Assembly (NCBI GenBank): GCA_963829545.1 | Contig: CAWHIX010000009.1 | Coordinates: 1-64,000 of the forward strand | Direction of reading: 5' to 3' | Origin: JAXGXJ01 sp963829545 | GTDB taxonomy: Bacteria; Actinomycetota; Thermoleophilia; RBG-16-64-13 | DNA: 64,000 nt | Part shown: piece by piece, positions 28,440 to 36,805 of the stretch | How positions within the stretch are numbered: position 1 is the stretch's first letter | Layout of the letters: each line of letters begins with the position of its first letter | Notes under the pieces: generated by a model | Database searches by the model: none | Told to the model about the DNA's origin: nothing | Seen by the model: only the letters and a program-made list of their open reading frames with translations | Program-made: the position numbers and the translations under genes

Positions 28440-30269
28440 GTGTACTCGAAAACCCTCAAGCCGGAGATCATGCGCACCATGCTCCCCAAGGACTTCCCGG
28501 CCGACAGGCTGAGTAAGCCGCAGTATGGGGTCGTGGTCGAGCGGGACGTCATGATGACCATGCGTGACGGCACGCTCATCGCCTGCAACGTCTACCGTCC
28601 GGACGCGCCGGGCAAGTTCCCCGCCCTACACGCGGCCGACTCCTACCAGAAGGACCTCGTCGACCTCCCCCTCCTACCCATCTTCCACATGCGGGAGACC
28701 AGCGACATAGACTACTTCGTCTCCCGCGGCTACGTGTTCGTGCACTCCGACTCCCGCGGCACCGGTCACTCTCCCACCGGCCAGTGGGACCTCTTCGGGC
28801 AAGAGATGCAGAACGACCTCTACGACATGACGGAGTGGATCGCGATTCAGGACTGGTGCGACGGCAGCGTAGGCATGCTGGGCGAGTCGCTGCTCGCCTT
28901 CAGCCAATGGTTCTGCGCCGTGCAGCAGCCCCCCAGCCTCAAGTGCATCCTGCCCTGGGACGCGGGCGCCGACATGTACCGCGACCTGGCCTGGCACGGG
29001 GGCCTCATGGCCGTAGGCTTCCCGACGGCCTGGCACATGTGGGAGATCCGGGGCCACTATCACCTGGGCTGGGCCGCCCGCGACCCCGGCTTCGTCCCCC
29101 CCAACCCGGAAATGGGCAAGTGGGATCTCGTCTGGAACGTGATCCAGCATCCCACCTGCGACGACTTCTGGAAGCTCAGAAGCCCCGACTTCAAGAAGAT
29201 CGAGTGCCCGGTCTTCGTAGTGGGCGCGCTCCACAAGGTGGGGCTGCACCTGCGCGGCGTGGTGCGCGGCTACGAGGAGGTGGAGACGCCCAAGAAGATG
29301 ATGCTCATCCACGGGGTCATGGACGGCGACGAGATGGCCATCTACACCTCACCCGAGATGCGACTTCTCATGCTCAGGTGGTACGACCACTGGCTCAAGG
29401 GCAACGATACCGGCGTGATGGACGAGCCGCCCGTCTCCATTTTCGTGCGCGGCGCGGACGAATACCGACCGGCGGACGACTGGCCACTGCCGCAGACCGA
29501 GTACCGCAAGCTCTACTTCAACGGCTCCAGGAGCGGCGCTGTGGAGTCCCTGAACGACGGCAGTCTCTCCTGGGAGCCGCCTGTCGAGGAGGAGAGTTCT
29601 TTCACGTACTCCTACCCCGACCAGGACTGGACCCACTTCTCCGGCGGGGGCACGGCGGTGGTCGAGGAGAACGGCGTGGTCTACGGCCAGCGCCGCATCC
29701 CCACCTTCACCAGTGCGCCCCTGGAAGACGACCTGCAGATCGCCGGCAACATAGTGCTGGTGCTGTATGCATCCACCGACCAACTCAACACCGACTTCTG
29801 CGTGCGCCTGGTCGACCAGGCGCCGGACTCCGAGCAGGTGCCGGGCATGCCGCCCAAGGGGATCATCCTCACCCGCGGCTGGCTGAAAGCCTCTCACGCC
29901 TGCACCAAGAGCGAGGAGTTGTCCAAGCCCGACCGTCCCTACTACCTGCACGACGATCCGCAGCCGGTCGAGCCGGGCAAGATCTACAAGTATGAGATCG
30001 AGGTCTGGCCCACCAGCAACGTGTTCAAGCAGGGGCACCGCATCCGCATCGACGTGGCCTGCGGCGACGCCCCGCCTCTCGACTTCGGGGGCCACTACTA
30101 CGGCATCAAAGTGGGGACCGATACCTACTTCCACGACGCGGAGCATCCCTCCCACGTCGTTCTGCCGGTGATACCGGCCTTAGAAAGGAGCTCGGCCGCC
30201 TCGGCCACAAAGAAGGATCCATGGAAAGCACCCGGCCGGTCACCCTGCAGAGCCGTCCTCAGTCCATAG
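28440..30269 (+). CDS. CocE/NonD (S15-like) hydrolase
   Basis: Second alpha/beta-hydrolase plus jelly-roll enzyme of the locus, 609 residues, paralogous to the one at 24845 (shared YGVVVxRDV, YRPDAPGKFPAL, PWCDG/DWCDG and DYWLKG/DHWLKG blocks). Here the nucleophile elbow is LGESLLAF with Ser150, so the Ser is kept. The acid and His region (HGVMDGDEMAIYTSPEM) is unlike the GPWxHG loop of cocaine esterase, so the charge-relay His cannot be pinned down. The start is a GTG at 28440 behind AAGGAGG. The last 49 bases overlap the isochorismatase gene; the tail after VVLPVIPALE is dispensable-looking and may be a frame artefact. Expected substrate: an ester or amide. Confidence 0.9.
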   Translation: MYSKTLKPEIMRTMLPKDFPADRLSKPQYGVVVERDVMMTMRDGTLIACNVYRPDAPGKFPALHAADSYQKDLVDLPLLPIFHMRETSDIDYFVSRGYVFVHSDSRGTGHSPTGQWDLFGQEMQNDLYDMTEWIAIQDWCDGSVGMLGESLLAFSQWFCAVQQPPSLKCILPWDAGADMYRDLAWHGGLMAVGFPTAWHMWEIRGHYHLGWAARDPGFVPPNPEMGKWDLVWNVIQHPTCDDFWKLRSPDFKKIECPVFVVGALHKVGLHLRGVVRGYEEVETPKKMMLIHGVMDGDEMAIYTSPEMRLLMLRWYDHWLKGNDTGVMDEPPVSIFVRGADEYRPADDWPLPQTEYRKLYFNGSRSGAVESLNDGSLSWEPPVEEESSFTYSYPDQDWTHFSGGGTAVVEENGVVYGQRRIPTFTSAPLEDDLQIAGNIVLVLYASTDQLNTDFCVRLVDQAPDSEQVPGMPPKGIILTRGWLKASHACTKSEELSKPDRPYYLHDDPQPVEPGKIYKYEIEVWPTSNVFKQGHRIRIDVACGDAPPLDFGGHYYGIKVGTDTYFHDAEHPSHVVLPVIPALERSSAASATKKDPWKAPGRSPCRAVLSP

Positions 30270-30916
30270 AGATCGACCTCGCAAGGACGGCGGTCATCTG
30301 CATCGACATGCAGAACGCCTTCGTTCGCGAAGGGGGCATGTTCGACCTGGCGGGGTGGCCCACTCAGGGCGCCCGCGACAAGATCGAGCCGAACCGCAGG
30401 GTCATCGAAGCTGCCCGGGCGGCCGGGGTGAAGGTCGTCTTCGTGAAGATGAGCTTCAAGCCGGGGCTCACCAACGCCGGAGGACCCGACTCGCCCAACT
30501 ACTACAAAGAGATCGGCATGGTGCTGATGCGCGAGCATCCCGAGTTCACCGAGCAGTCGATCGTCGAGGGTACCTGGGGGGAGCAGATAATCGAGGAGCT
30601 CGCGCCCCTGCCCGGCGAGCCCGTCGTGCGCAAGCAGCGCTACAGCGGTTTCGTGGGCACCGACCTGGACCTGGTGCTGAAGACTCTGGGCGTCAAGTAC
30701 TGCATGTTCATCGGCGGAGCCACGAACGTCTGTGTGGCCAGCACGCTCATGGACGCCTTCTCCCACGACTACTGGCCCATCCTCGTGGCCGACGCGGTGT
30801 TCACGCAGTGCCCGCCGGTCACGGTGGACGCCACCATCTGGAACGTGGAGAACCTCTTCGGCTGGGTTACGGACGTCGCGGACGTGCTCGCGGCGTTCCA
30901 GGCGCCCGCACCGTAG
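30221..30916 (+). CDS. Isochorismatase-like cysteine amidohydrolase
   Basis: Cysteine hydrolase of the isochorismatase/RutB/N-carbamoylsarcosine-amidase superfamily, 231 residues. The catalytic triad is readable: Asp29 in VICIDMQNAF, Lys138 in VVRKQRYSGF, and Cys171 in GGATNVCVASTLMDAF, preceded by the usual cis-peptide Gly-Ala. The block TNVCVxSTxxDA is most like RutB-type ureidoacrylate amidohydrolases and carbamoyl amidases, so release of ammonia or carbamate from an amide is likely. ATG 30221 overlaps the end of hydrolase 2, so they are co-expressed. Its stop is 2 bp from the convergent ornithine cyclodeaminase-like gene. Confidence 0.9.
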   Translation: MESTRPVTLQSRPQSIEIDLARTAVICIDMQNAFVREGGMFDLAGWPTQGARDKIEPNRRVIEAARAAGVKVVFVKMSFKPGLTNAGGPDSPNYYKEIGMVLMREHPEFTEQSIVEGTWGEQIIEELAPLPGEPVVRKQRYSGFVGTDLDLVLKTLGVKYCMFIGGATNVCVASTLMDAFSHDYWPILVADAVFTQCPPVTVDATIWNVENLFGWVTDVADVLAAFQAPAP

Positions 30917-30918
30917 CG

Positions 30919-32166
30919 TCAAACGCGGGGATCGTCCTCCGGGCACCCGGCGGGTTCGAGCTCGGCCAGCAACTCGTCGATGAACAGTCCTACGTCGGTG
31001 ACGATGCCGATGGTCTGGAAGCTCCCCCGGTCGGACAACTTGGTGGCCACCGCCGGGTTGATGTCCACGGAGACGGTGTGGACCGAAGCGGGGAGTAGGT
31101 TTCCGGTGGCGATGGAATGGAGCATGGTGCACAGCATCAGGCACAGCCCGGCGCCGCGCACGTGCTCGCGCATGACCTGCTGGGCCACCATGGCGTCGGT
31201 GATGACGTCGGGCAAGGGCCCGTCGTCGCGAATGGAGCCGGCCAACACGTACGGGATGTCGCGCCTGACCAGCTCGTAGAAGAGCCCCGAGGTCAGCACT
31301 CCCTGCTCCACCGCCTGGCGGATGCCGCCGCAGCGGCGTATCCGGTTGATGGAGCGCAGATGGTGCTCGTGTCCGCCCTCCAGCGACTCGCCCTCGGAGA
31401 GGTCGATGCCCAGGGAGGTGTTGAAGAAGGCCGATTCGATGTCGTGCACGGCGACGGCGTTGCCGCCGAACACCACGTCTATCCAGCCGCCGGCGACCAA
31501 CTGCGCGACGGCGGGAGCGGCACCGGTGTGCACCACGGCAGGTCCCAGTACGGCCACTATCTTCTTGCCTTCGGCCCGCATGTCGCGCATGAGCCTGGCC
31601 ACGCGCGCCACCACGATGCGCTTGGGCTTCTCCGACGACACCGCCGAGCCCATGAACCCGAAAGCCCGGCCGCCCCGGTCGCGACTCAGGGGGATCACCC
31701 TGATGCCGCGGGTGCCCACCACGATGCGCTCGCCGGCTCTGACCTGGATGAGAGGCACGGTGCGGGCGGTGCCGGCCTGCGCATCGATGAGGATGCCGCA
31801 GTCCATCTCCGGCCACTCCACCGGGATCCAGCGCGACTCCAGCCTCGCGAACGTCTCCAGGTTCGTGGTCGAGTAGAAGTCCTCGGGAAACACGCCGTCG
31901 GCAGGCGCGGGTTCGGTGGTGACATCCTCCGGCTGGAGGATCTCCACCCCGTGCCGTTGCAGATCGTGGATGATCGACTCCAACTCGGACTGCTCGGCCG
32001 CCGTGACACGGAGCACGGCATCGGAGGGGTCGTCCTTGTGCTGTCCCATCCGGAAGTGGAGGATCTGATAGTCGCCTCCCCGCTCGAGGATGTCGTCCAG
32101 CACGCGCGGCAGGAGCAGGGAGTCGATTATGTGCCCTTCCAGATGGATGTCCTCATAGGCGGTCAT
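30919..32166 (-). CDS. TIGR00300/LOR-SDH family ornithine cyclodeaminase-like protein
   Basis: A 415-residue protein of the TIGR00300 family, which includes archaeal ornithine cyclodeaminase and the C-terminal part of cyanobacterial AgrE/ArgZ. It opens HLEGHIIDSLLLPRVLDDI, the LOR/SDH conserved domain, and has a Rossmann NAD-binding part with IVAVLGPAVVHTGAAP and VFGGNAVAVHDIES. SINRIRRCGGI and AGSIRDDGPLPDV blocks follow. The N-terminal arginine dihydrolase module of AgrE is absent, which favours ornithine-to-proline plus ammonia or a related deamination. It has its own transcription direction against the isochorismatase gene. ATG 32166 has no strong ribosome site. Confidence 0.83.
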   Translation of the reverse strand: MTAYEDIHLEGHIIDSLLLPRVLDDILERGGDYQILHFRMGQHKDDPSDAVLRVTAAEQSELESIIHDLQRHGVEILQPEDVTTEPAPADGVFPEDFYSTTNLETFARLESRWIPVEWPEMDCGILIDAQAGTARTVPLIQVRAGERIVVGTRGIRVIPLSRDRGGRAFGFMGSAVSSEKPKRIVVARVARLMRDMRAEGKKIVAVLGPAVVHTGAAPAVAQLVAGGWIDVVFGGNAVAVHDIESAFFNTSLGIDLSEGESLEGGHEHHLRSINRIRRCGGIRQAVEQGVLTSGLFYELVRRDIPYVLAGSIRDDGPLPDVITDAMVAQQVMREHVRGAGLCLMLCTMLHSIATGNLLPASVHTVSVDINPAVATKLSDRGSFQTIGIVTDVGLFIDELLAELEPAGCPEDDPRV

Positions 32167-32220
32167 GCGTCAATATTACAGCGTCCTCCCCCCGGTGAAG
32201 ATGAGAGAGGAGCAGGCGAG

Positions 32221-32595
32221 ATCGCCGGAACCGATCAGAATCACGATGTCGATCGGCGCGCTCTGGCGCTGTGGGCCGCCGACTGCGCCGAGCGTGTGCT
32301 CGCCTACTTCGAGGACGAGTCACCGCACGACACGCGTCCCCGCGAGGCGGTGGAGGCCGCGCGCGCCTGGGCTCGCGGTGAGATCACAGTAGGCGAAGCT
32401 CGGAAGGCGGCTCTGGCCGCCCACGCTGCCGCCCGCGAGGCCCGGAGTCCGGCGGCCCGGGCCGCTGCCCGCGCGAGCGGTCACGCGGCTGCGACCGCCC
32501 ACGTCGCCGGGCATGCGCAGCACGCCGCCGGCTACGCGCACAAGGCCGCCGCCGAAACTGCGCGCCCACATACCGGCCCCGCGATCGGCCCCTGA
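32221..32595 (+). CDS. Ala/His-rich putative immunity-type protein (Imm5-like)
   Basis: About 124 residues with ALALWAADCAERVLAYFE followed by RPREAVEAARAWARGEI, then a long Ala-rich helix with regularly spaced His (AAHAAAREARSPAARAAARA, ATAHVAGHAQHAAGYAHKAAAE). This pattern is shared by a widespread family of small bacterial proteins labelled putative immunity proteins; the function is untested. The coding pattern starts near 32221 but offers no ATG, GTG or TTG there. An ATC at 32221 sits eight bases after GAGAGGAG. The alternative is the ATG at 32201 followed by a one-base shift. No toxin gene is adjacent. Confidence 0.65.
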   Translation: MAGTDQNHDVDRRALALWAADCAERVLAYFEDESPHDTRPREAVEAARAWARGEITVGEARKAALAAHAAAREARSPAARAAARASGHAAATAHVAGHAQHAAGYAHKAAAETARPHTGPAIGP

Positions 32596-32709
32596 TCAAT
32601 TCCCCGCGAGTACAGCAGGCAGGTCCTCGCTGCCGTATTAGCACCAGATCGGGCCGACGTCACTGGCCGCGAAGCGGTATGGTGAAGCAGATGCCGTAAC
32701 GAAGAAGGG

Positions 32710-33276
32710 ATGACCGTGAGCATTTCGGAAATAATCGCCAAGAGGAAGAGCGTCCGGGCCTACACGGGCGAGCCGGTGAGCCCGGACCAGGTCGACCAGA
32801 TCGTCGAGGCCGGACGCTGGGCGCCGAATCACGGCGAATACCATGTGTCGGTGATCCGCGATCCCGAACTCAAGCAGCGCATCAGCGACCGCGCTCTGGC
32901 AGCTATGAAGGTCTCGGGGATCGAATTCCTGCAGGAGAGGGCCGCCCTGCCCGGATATCAGCCGCTCTACGGCGCACCTGTAGCGGTCTTTCTTTCGGCT
33001 CCCGCCGATAGCCCTTCCGGCCCCCTCAACTGCGCGCTTGCCGCCGAGAACATGCTGCTCGAGGCCACCGCCCTGGGCCTGGGTTCCTGCTTCATCTTGG
33101 GGGCCCGCATGGTACTGGCGGGCGAGCAGAACCAGGCTCTCGCCCAGGAAGCGGGGATACCCGAGGGCTACGTGTTCCAGTGTGGCGTGCTCTTCGGCCA
33201 TGCGGCTGCCGAGAACAAGTTCAGCCCTCGTCCCGAGGATCGCACCCCACGCGGCACGGTCACCTACGTGGACTGA
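32710..33276 (+). CDS. Nitroreductase family flavoprotein
   Basis: FMN-dependent reductase, 188 residues. The family opening IAKRKSVRAYTGEPV carries the Arg residues that hold the FMN phosphate. GRWAPNHGEYH, APVAVFLSAP, NCALAAENMLLEATALGLGSCFI and IPEGYVFQCGVLFGHA follow in the usual order. The protein is on the short side, typical of single-domain nitroreductases such as RutE-like or BluB-unlike groups. Natural substrates could be quinones, enals or semialdehydes. The ATG at 32710 follows GAAGAAGGG; a GTG at 32716 is also possible. It lies next to two Rid genes on the opposite strand. Confidence 0.9.
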   Translation: MTVSISEIIAKRKSVRAYTGEPVSPDQVDQIVEAGRWAPNHGEYHVSVIRDPELKQRISDRALAAMKVSGIEFLQERAALPGYQPLYGAPVAVFLSAPADSPSGPLNCALAAENMLLEATALGLGSCFILGARMVLAGEQNQALAQEAGIPEGYVFQCGVLFGHAAAENKFSPRPEDRTPRGTVTYVD

Positions 33277-33369
33277 GCCCACCGAAGACGGCGGCCAACG
33301 AGACGCGCGTGCGCATCCCTCCAGTCAGCGGGGCCCTTTTCACGTTCCAGCGGCGTGTTCTGCGGGTCC

Positions 33370-33798
33370 TCAGTCGTCCACGACTGCGATGGCGTCGATC
33401 TCTACCAGACAGCGCCGGTCGGTAGCCAGCCTCTGCACCTGTACCGTCGTGGAGGTGGGCTTGTAGGCGCCCATGTACTCGTTCCAGACCTTGTTGAGGT
33501 CGTCCTGCAGGTCCAGATCGGTCAGGAAGCGCTTGCAGTGCACCACGTTCTGCAGGGTGCCGCCGGCCGCCTCCACCGACTTCTTGAGATTCTCCATGGT
33601 CATGCGCGCCTGAGTGGCCATGTCGGGGGGAATGTTGTCGAACTCGGCGGGGATGTGAGGATGACTGTGATAGACCGGTGCCGCCGTGACGCCGGCGAAG
33701 AACAGGATGCTGCCTCCGGTCACCTTGATGGCCGGTGCGTAGGGCATCATCACGTCCGGTCTGTCCGGCCACTCGATGTGCTCGATCTTGACGCTCAT
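33370..33798 (-). CDS. RidA/YjgF family protein, without the deaminase Arg
   Basis: A 142-residue Rid-family protein, downstream of a second one. It has the usual GSILFFAGVTA opening strand, the DMATQARMTMENLKKSVEAAGGTLQNVV helix region and VEIDAIAVV end. RidA deaminases that hydrolyse 2-aminoacrylate have an Arg in the PxRSxVxV strand; here the corresponding strand is PTSTTVQVQRLA, with Ser at that place. It therefore belongs with Rid groups that are not simple imine deaminases. ATG 33798 follows AGAAAGGT. About 90 bp separates it from the stop of the other Rid gene. Confidence 0.88.
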   Translation of the reverse strand: MSVKIEHIEWPDRPDVMMPYAPAIKVTGGSILFFAGVTAAPVYHSHPHIPAEFDNIPPDMATQARMTMENLKKSVEAAGGTLQNVVHCKRFLTDLDLQDDLNKVWNEYMGAYKPTSTTVQVQRLATDRRCLVEIDAIAVVDD

Positions 33799-33887
33799 GG
33801 ATCGTACCTTTCTGATAGTGGCGATTCCGTCTCTACAGACGCCTCCGTGCGCGGTCCGGCGCGAGCCGTGGGCGTTTCGGCGACCGT

Positions 33888-34331
33888 CTAGTCCCTCGAA
33901 ATGACTCCCACCACGTCGATCTCCACCAAGAACTCCGGCTTGGCCAGACCGACTTCCATGAAGGTGCTGGCCGGCGGGTCGTCGACAAGAAGGGGAGCGT
34001 GCTTCTGGTAGTACTCCAGTTCGGTCTTGCGCATCTTGGGGTAGTCCTTCACATCTTTGAGAAGCATCATCGTCTTGATGACGTTGTCCATGCAACTGCC
34101 CGCTTCTTCCATGACCCGCCGCACCTTGTCGAGCGCGACGATCATCTGCTCCTCGAACACGTCGGTCTCCACCCGTACCGTCTCGTCGTTCTGACCCTGG
34201 CACCCCGAGACGAAGATGAGGTTCCCAGCCACGACCGCGTTCGCGAACTTCGGTGACTCGGCCGGCACGTTCGGATACGCCAGCTTCTTGCCCCCCCAGT
34301 AGGCGGGATAGAACTTGACCTGCTCGCTCAT
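33888..34331 (-). CDS. RidA/YjgF family protein, second paralog
   Basis: A 147-residue Rid-family protein, first of a minus-strand pair. It opens MSEQVKFYPAYWGG and shows NLIFVSGCQGQ, EEQMIVALDKVRRVMEEAGSCMDNVIKT and FLVEIDVVGVIS. The strand that should carry the catalytic Arg reads PPASTFMEVGLA, so the Arg is missing here also. ATG 34331 is set by AAGGAGG nine bases upstream; the longer frame has no support. Two divergent Rid copies side by side may form a mixed trimer. Related genes sit in pyrimidine (rutC) and aromatic amine pathways, where they act on reactive intermediates. Confidence 0.88.
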   Translation of the reverse strand: MSEQVKFYPAYWGGKKLAYPNVPAESPKFANAVVAGNLIFVSGCQGQNDETVRVETDVFEEQMIVALDKVRRVMEEAGSCMDNVIKTMMLLKDVKDYPKMRKTELEYYQKHAPLLVDDPPASTFMEVGLAKPEFLVEIDVVGVISRD

Positions 34332-34543
34332 ACAAAGCCTCCTTGAGATCCTCGGACTGCCCGGTGTCAGGCGGCGACTTCGGGCCATCGCGGGCCGACC
34401 GGCGCCGGCCGTCCGCGTCAACCTGGGCCACCACCTCACAAGGGTACCTGTTGCGGCCGAAAGCCGCCGATCGATCTCGCTTGACGGGCAGACGGCGAGG
34501 CAGTAGGGTCAGACCGTCGACCACCTCGTGAAGGGACCAGTCC

Positions 34544-35351
34544 ATGGCGACCCGGTCGAAGGCTGCCGCCCCCGGCCCCCCGCTGGAGATCGCTTCTGGC
34601 GTCTTCTTCCTGGAGGTGGGCAGAGGGTTCATGCGCTCCAACGTGTATTTCGTTCGGTCTGATTCTTCCTGGGTCCTCATCGATGCTGCCTCGGCAGCGC
34701 TGCGCGCCCGCCATCCGCGCGGGCGCGGCCTCCGTGTTCGGCGTCGACTCGGCCCCCTCGGCCATCCTTCTCACCCACAGCCACCCGGATCACGATGGCT
34801 CGGCCCGTGACCTCGCGACCGCCTGGAGATGCCCGGTCTACGCGCATCCGGACGAGCTTCCGATAGCCTGTGGGGACATGGCCGCCATCGAGAGGTCTGC
34901 GAATCCGTTGGATCGCTGGCTGATACTGCCTTCCCTGCGGCTTCTCGGGACGAGACGGATGCAGGCTCTGGTCGAGCGTTCCAGCCTGGAGGGGGTGATC
35001 CGGCCGCTCGATCCGCACGACTCTGTTCCCGGTCTGCCCGATTGGGAACTCATCCTCACCCCAGGACACACGCCCGGCCACGTGGCCTTCTTCCGCCCCC
35101 TCGACAGGGTCTTGATCACAGGCGACGCACTGGTGACGAAGGATCTGAACTCCCTCCCAGGTGCCCTTTCGGGAAGAACCCAGGTGGCCGGACCGCCCTG
35201 GTACACCACGTGGGATTGGAAGCTGGCGAAGCGTTCGGCCGTGTCTCTCGCCGGTCTGCGGCCGCTGGTGGTAGCGGGCGGACACGGCAGGCCCATGAGC
35301 GGCTCCGAAGTCGCGAGGAGCGCTCGCTCGCTCCTCAGCCGCTGGATCTAA
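34544..35351 (+). CDS. MBL-fold metallohydrolase
   Basis: Metallo-beta-lactamase-fold hydrolase. The start region (GVFFLEVGRGFMRSNVYFVRS, LIDAASA) is in the frame of ATG 34544. From about 34700 the protein continues one frame over with ILLTHSHPDHDGSA, the HxHxDH zinc motif, the GHTPGHVAFF second-zinc His, the bridging Asp in LITGDALV, and the last His in VVAGGHGRPMSG. With a one-base shift the product is about 268 residues with a full two-metal site, close to glyoxalase II-like or lactonase-like hydrolases. Substrate is unknown. It is divergent from the Rid pair. Confidence 0.83.
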
Positions 35352-35360
35352 CAGGTCCTA

Positions 35361-35774
35361 TCAGATCAGCGCTCTGTACATCCAGGCGATGAACAGCCCT
35401 CCCACGCCCCCGATGATGGGACCCCAGACGACCTCCAGGATGGTGAGCCGCCACGTCCAGTTGTTGATGAGCGCTTGGTTCACGAGCCCGTAGACGCTGA
35501 TGGCGAGGACCCCGCCCATGGCGCCCATGAGGAAGTTGAGCGGGTAGTCCTGGCCGTATCTCACTCCGAAGACGGTGATCACCATAAGCGCACTCACCAC
35601 CAGCACCTGCGAGATGATCCCCGGGATAGGCTGAAGCTTCATCTTGCCGTCGACCACCCGTGCCACCGCCTTGAAGTCTGGACCGTACGCCCGAGCGAAG
35701 ATGCCCAGATGCCAGACCGCGTCGATGGCGCTGATCACCACGAACGCTGCGAACCATATGGCCACATATTCCAT
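35361..35774 (-). CDS. DUF2177-like membrane protein
   Basis: A 137-residue protein with four predicted helices: residues 3-25 (VAIWFAAFVVISAIDAVWHL), 54-70 (IPGIISQVLVVSALMVI), 80-105 (FLMGAMGGVLAISVYGLVN) and 113-135 (ILEVVWGPIIGGVGGLFIAWM). The layout and the EVVWG motif in the last helix resemble the DUF2177 family of unknown function. The start at ATG 35774 has GGGAGG ten bases before it. It ends 10 bp from the convergent MBL gene. Confidence 0.62.
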   Translation of the reverse strand: MEYVAIWFAAFVVISAIDAVWHLGIFARAYGPDFKAVARVVDGKMKLQPIPGIISQVLVVSALMVITVFGVRYGQDYPLNFLMGAMGGVLAISVYGLVNQALINNWTWRLTILEVVWGPIIGGVGGLFIAWMYRALI

Positions 35775-35948
35775 CTCGCCTCCCGAACTCCGCCGACTCT
35801 GTATCCACTCTACTATCGTTGGATGGTCGGGGACAGGCTCGTCGCGAGTCCCGCGCCTCGTCGATCGGCCACGAGTCTTTGACAGGAATACGAGGCCGTG
35901 TCTAGACTCCCCGCACAGGGACCCGTTCTCTCCGACCCGGAGGTAGTG

Positions 35949-36704
35949 ATGAAGGCGCTTAGGACTGACCTGTCCATCCTCAAACACTTCGAGTTCGCGC
36001 ACGCGCCCGTGGGGGTGAAATTCCTCTTCAATCGGCCCGAGGACATGGAGCAGCTCGACAGGGCCCTGCCCTTCTGCCAGATGGTGCGCGAAGCGCAGGA
36101 GCGCGGCACGCCCTTCTACTTTGCGAAGGAGAACGAGGACTGTTTCGGGACCATGGCTCTGGGCATGGACGATGTGCCCCCCTTCGCCGAGGCGGGCATC
36201 CTGGGTGAGCGCTACGAGGTCTTCCAGGAGCCCCGGGCGAACATGAGGATCTACCAGCACATCATGAAGTTCGAAAGGGGCACGGTGAACTACGTGGCCT
36301 ACAGCGTTCTCGACGCGCTGGAGTTCGAGCCCGATCTCATGATCCTCATGGCCGACGCCTCCCAGGCCGAGATCATCATGCGCGCCCTCAGCTACAGCAC
36401 CGGAGAGCTGTGGGAGTCAAAGAAGACCCCCGTCCTGGGCTGCTCGTGGATCTACGCCTACCCCTTCCTCACCGGCAAGGTCAATTACATGGTGACGGGC
36501 ATGAGCTTCGGTGCCAAGGCCAAAGAGGTGTTCCCAGAGGGCTGGATCCTCATCTCGATCCCCTGGGACAAGCTGACCCCCATCGTCGAGAGTCTCAAGG
36601 AGATGAAGTGGGTACTCCCCTCCTATGCCGAGGGGCGAGAGGCCTTCTGCGAGCGTGAGGCCCGACTGATCGAAGAGGCCTTCCGCAGCGCCCAGAACGT
36701 CTGA
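35949..36704 (+). CDS. DUF169 family protein
   Basis: A 251-residue protein of the DUF169 family, common in methanogens and anaerobic bacteria, function undefined. Family marks are APVGVKFL near the start, PFCQMVREAQERGTPFYFAKENEDCFGT with conserved cysteines, a central PDLMILMADASQAEIIMRALSY and LGCSWIYAYPFLTGKVNYMVTGMSFGAK. The conserved cysteines suggest a metal or cofactor. ATG 35949 is placed by the CCGGAGG site just upstream; a GTG 3 bases earlier is equally usable. It is the first plus-strand gene after the catabolic island and stands alone. Confidence 0.85.
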   Translation: MKALRTDLSILKHFEFAHAPVGVKFLFNRPEDMEQLDRALPFCQMVREAQERGTPFYFAKENEDCFGTMALGMDDVPPFAEAGILGERYEVFQEPRANMRIYQHIMKFERGTVNYVAYSVLDALEFEPDLMILMADASQAEIIMRALSYSTGELWESKKTPVLGCSWIYAYPFLTGKVNYMVTGMSFGAKAKEVFPEGWILISIPWDKLTPIVESLKEMKWVLPSYAEGREAFCEREARLIEEAFRSAQNV

Positions 36705-36805
36705 AGCGCCGCTGAGCCGAACTTGCACCAAAAGGACGCTGGAGGAGCGCCTTCCCAGGTGATAGTTTGGGACAGAGAGATCATCGACCGGATAGGGGGT
36801 CAGCT

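Noticed and set aside
30125..31816. 563-codon minus-strand frame
   Set aside because: Shadow across the isochorismatase and cyclodeaminase genes; composition is Arg/His-rich and shows no domain.
32165..32392. Frame at 32165 as the start of the Imm5-like gene
   Set aside because: It reads out of frame with the ALALWAADCAERV signature, so only a frame change near 32210 could connect them.
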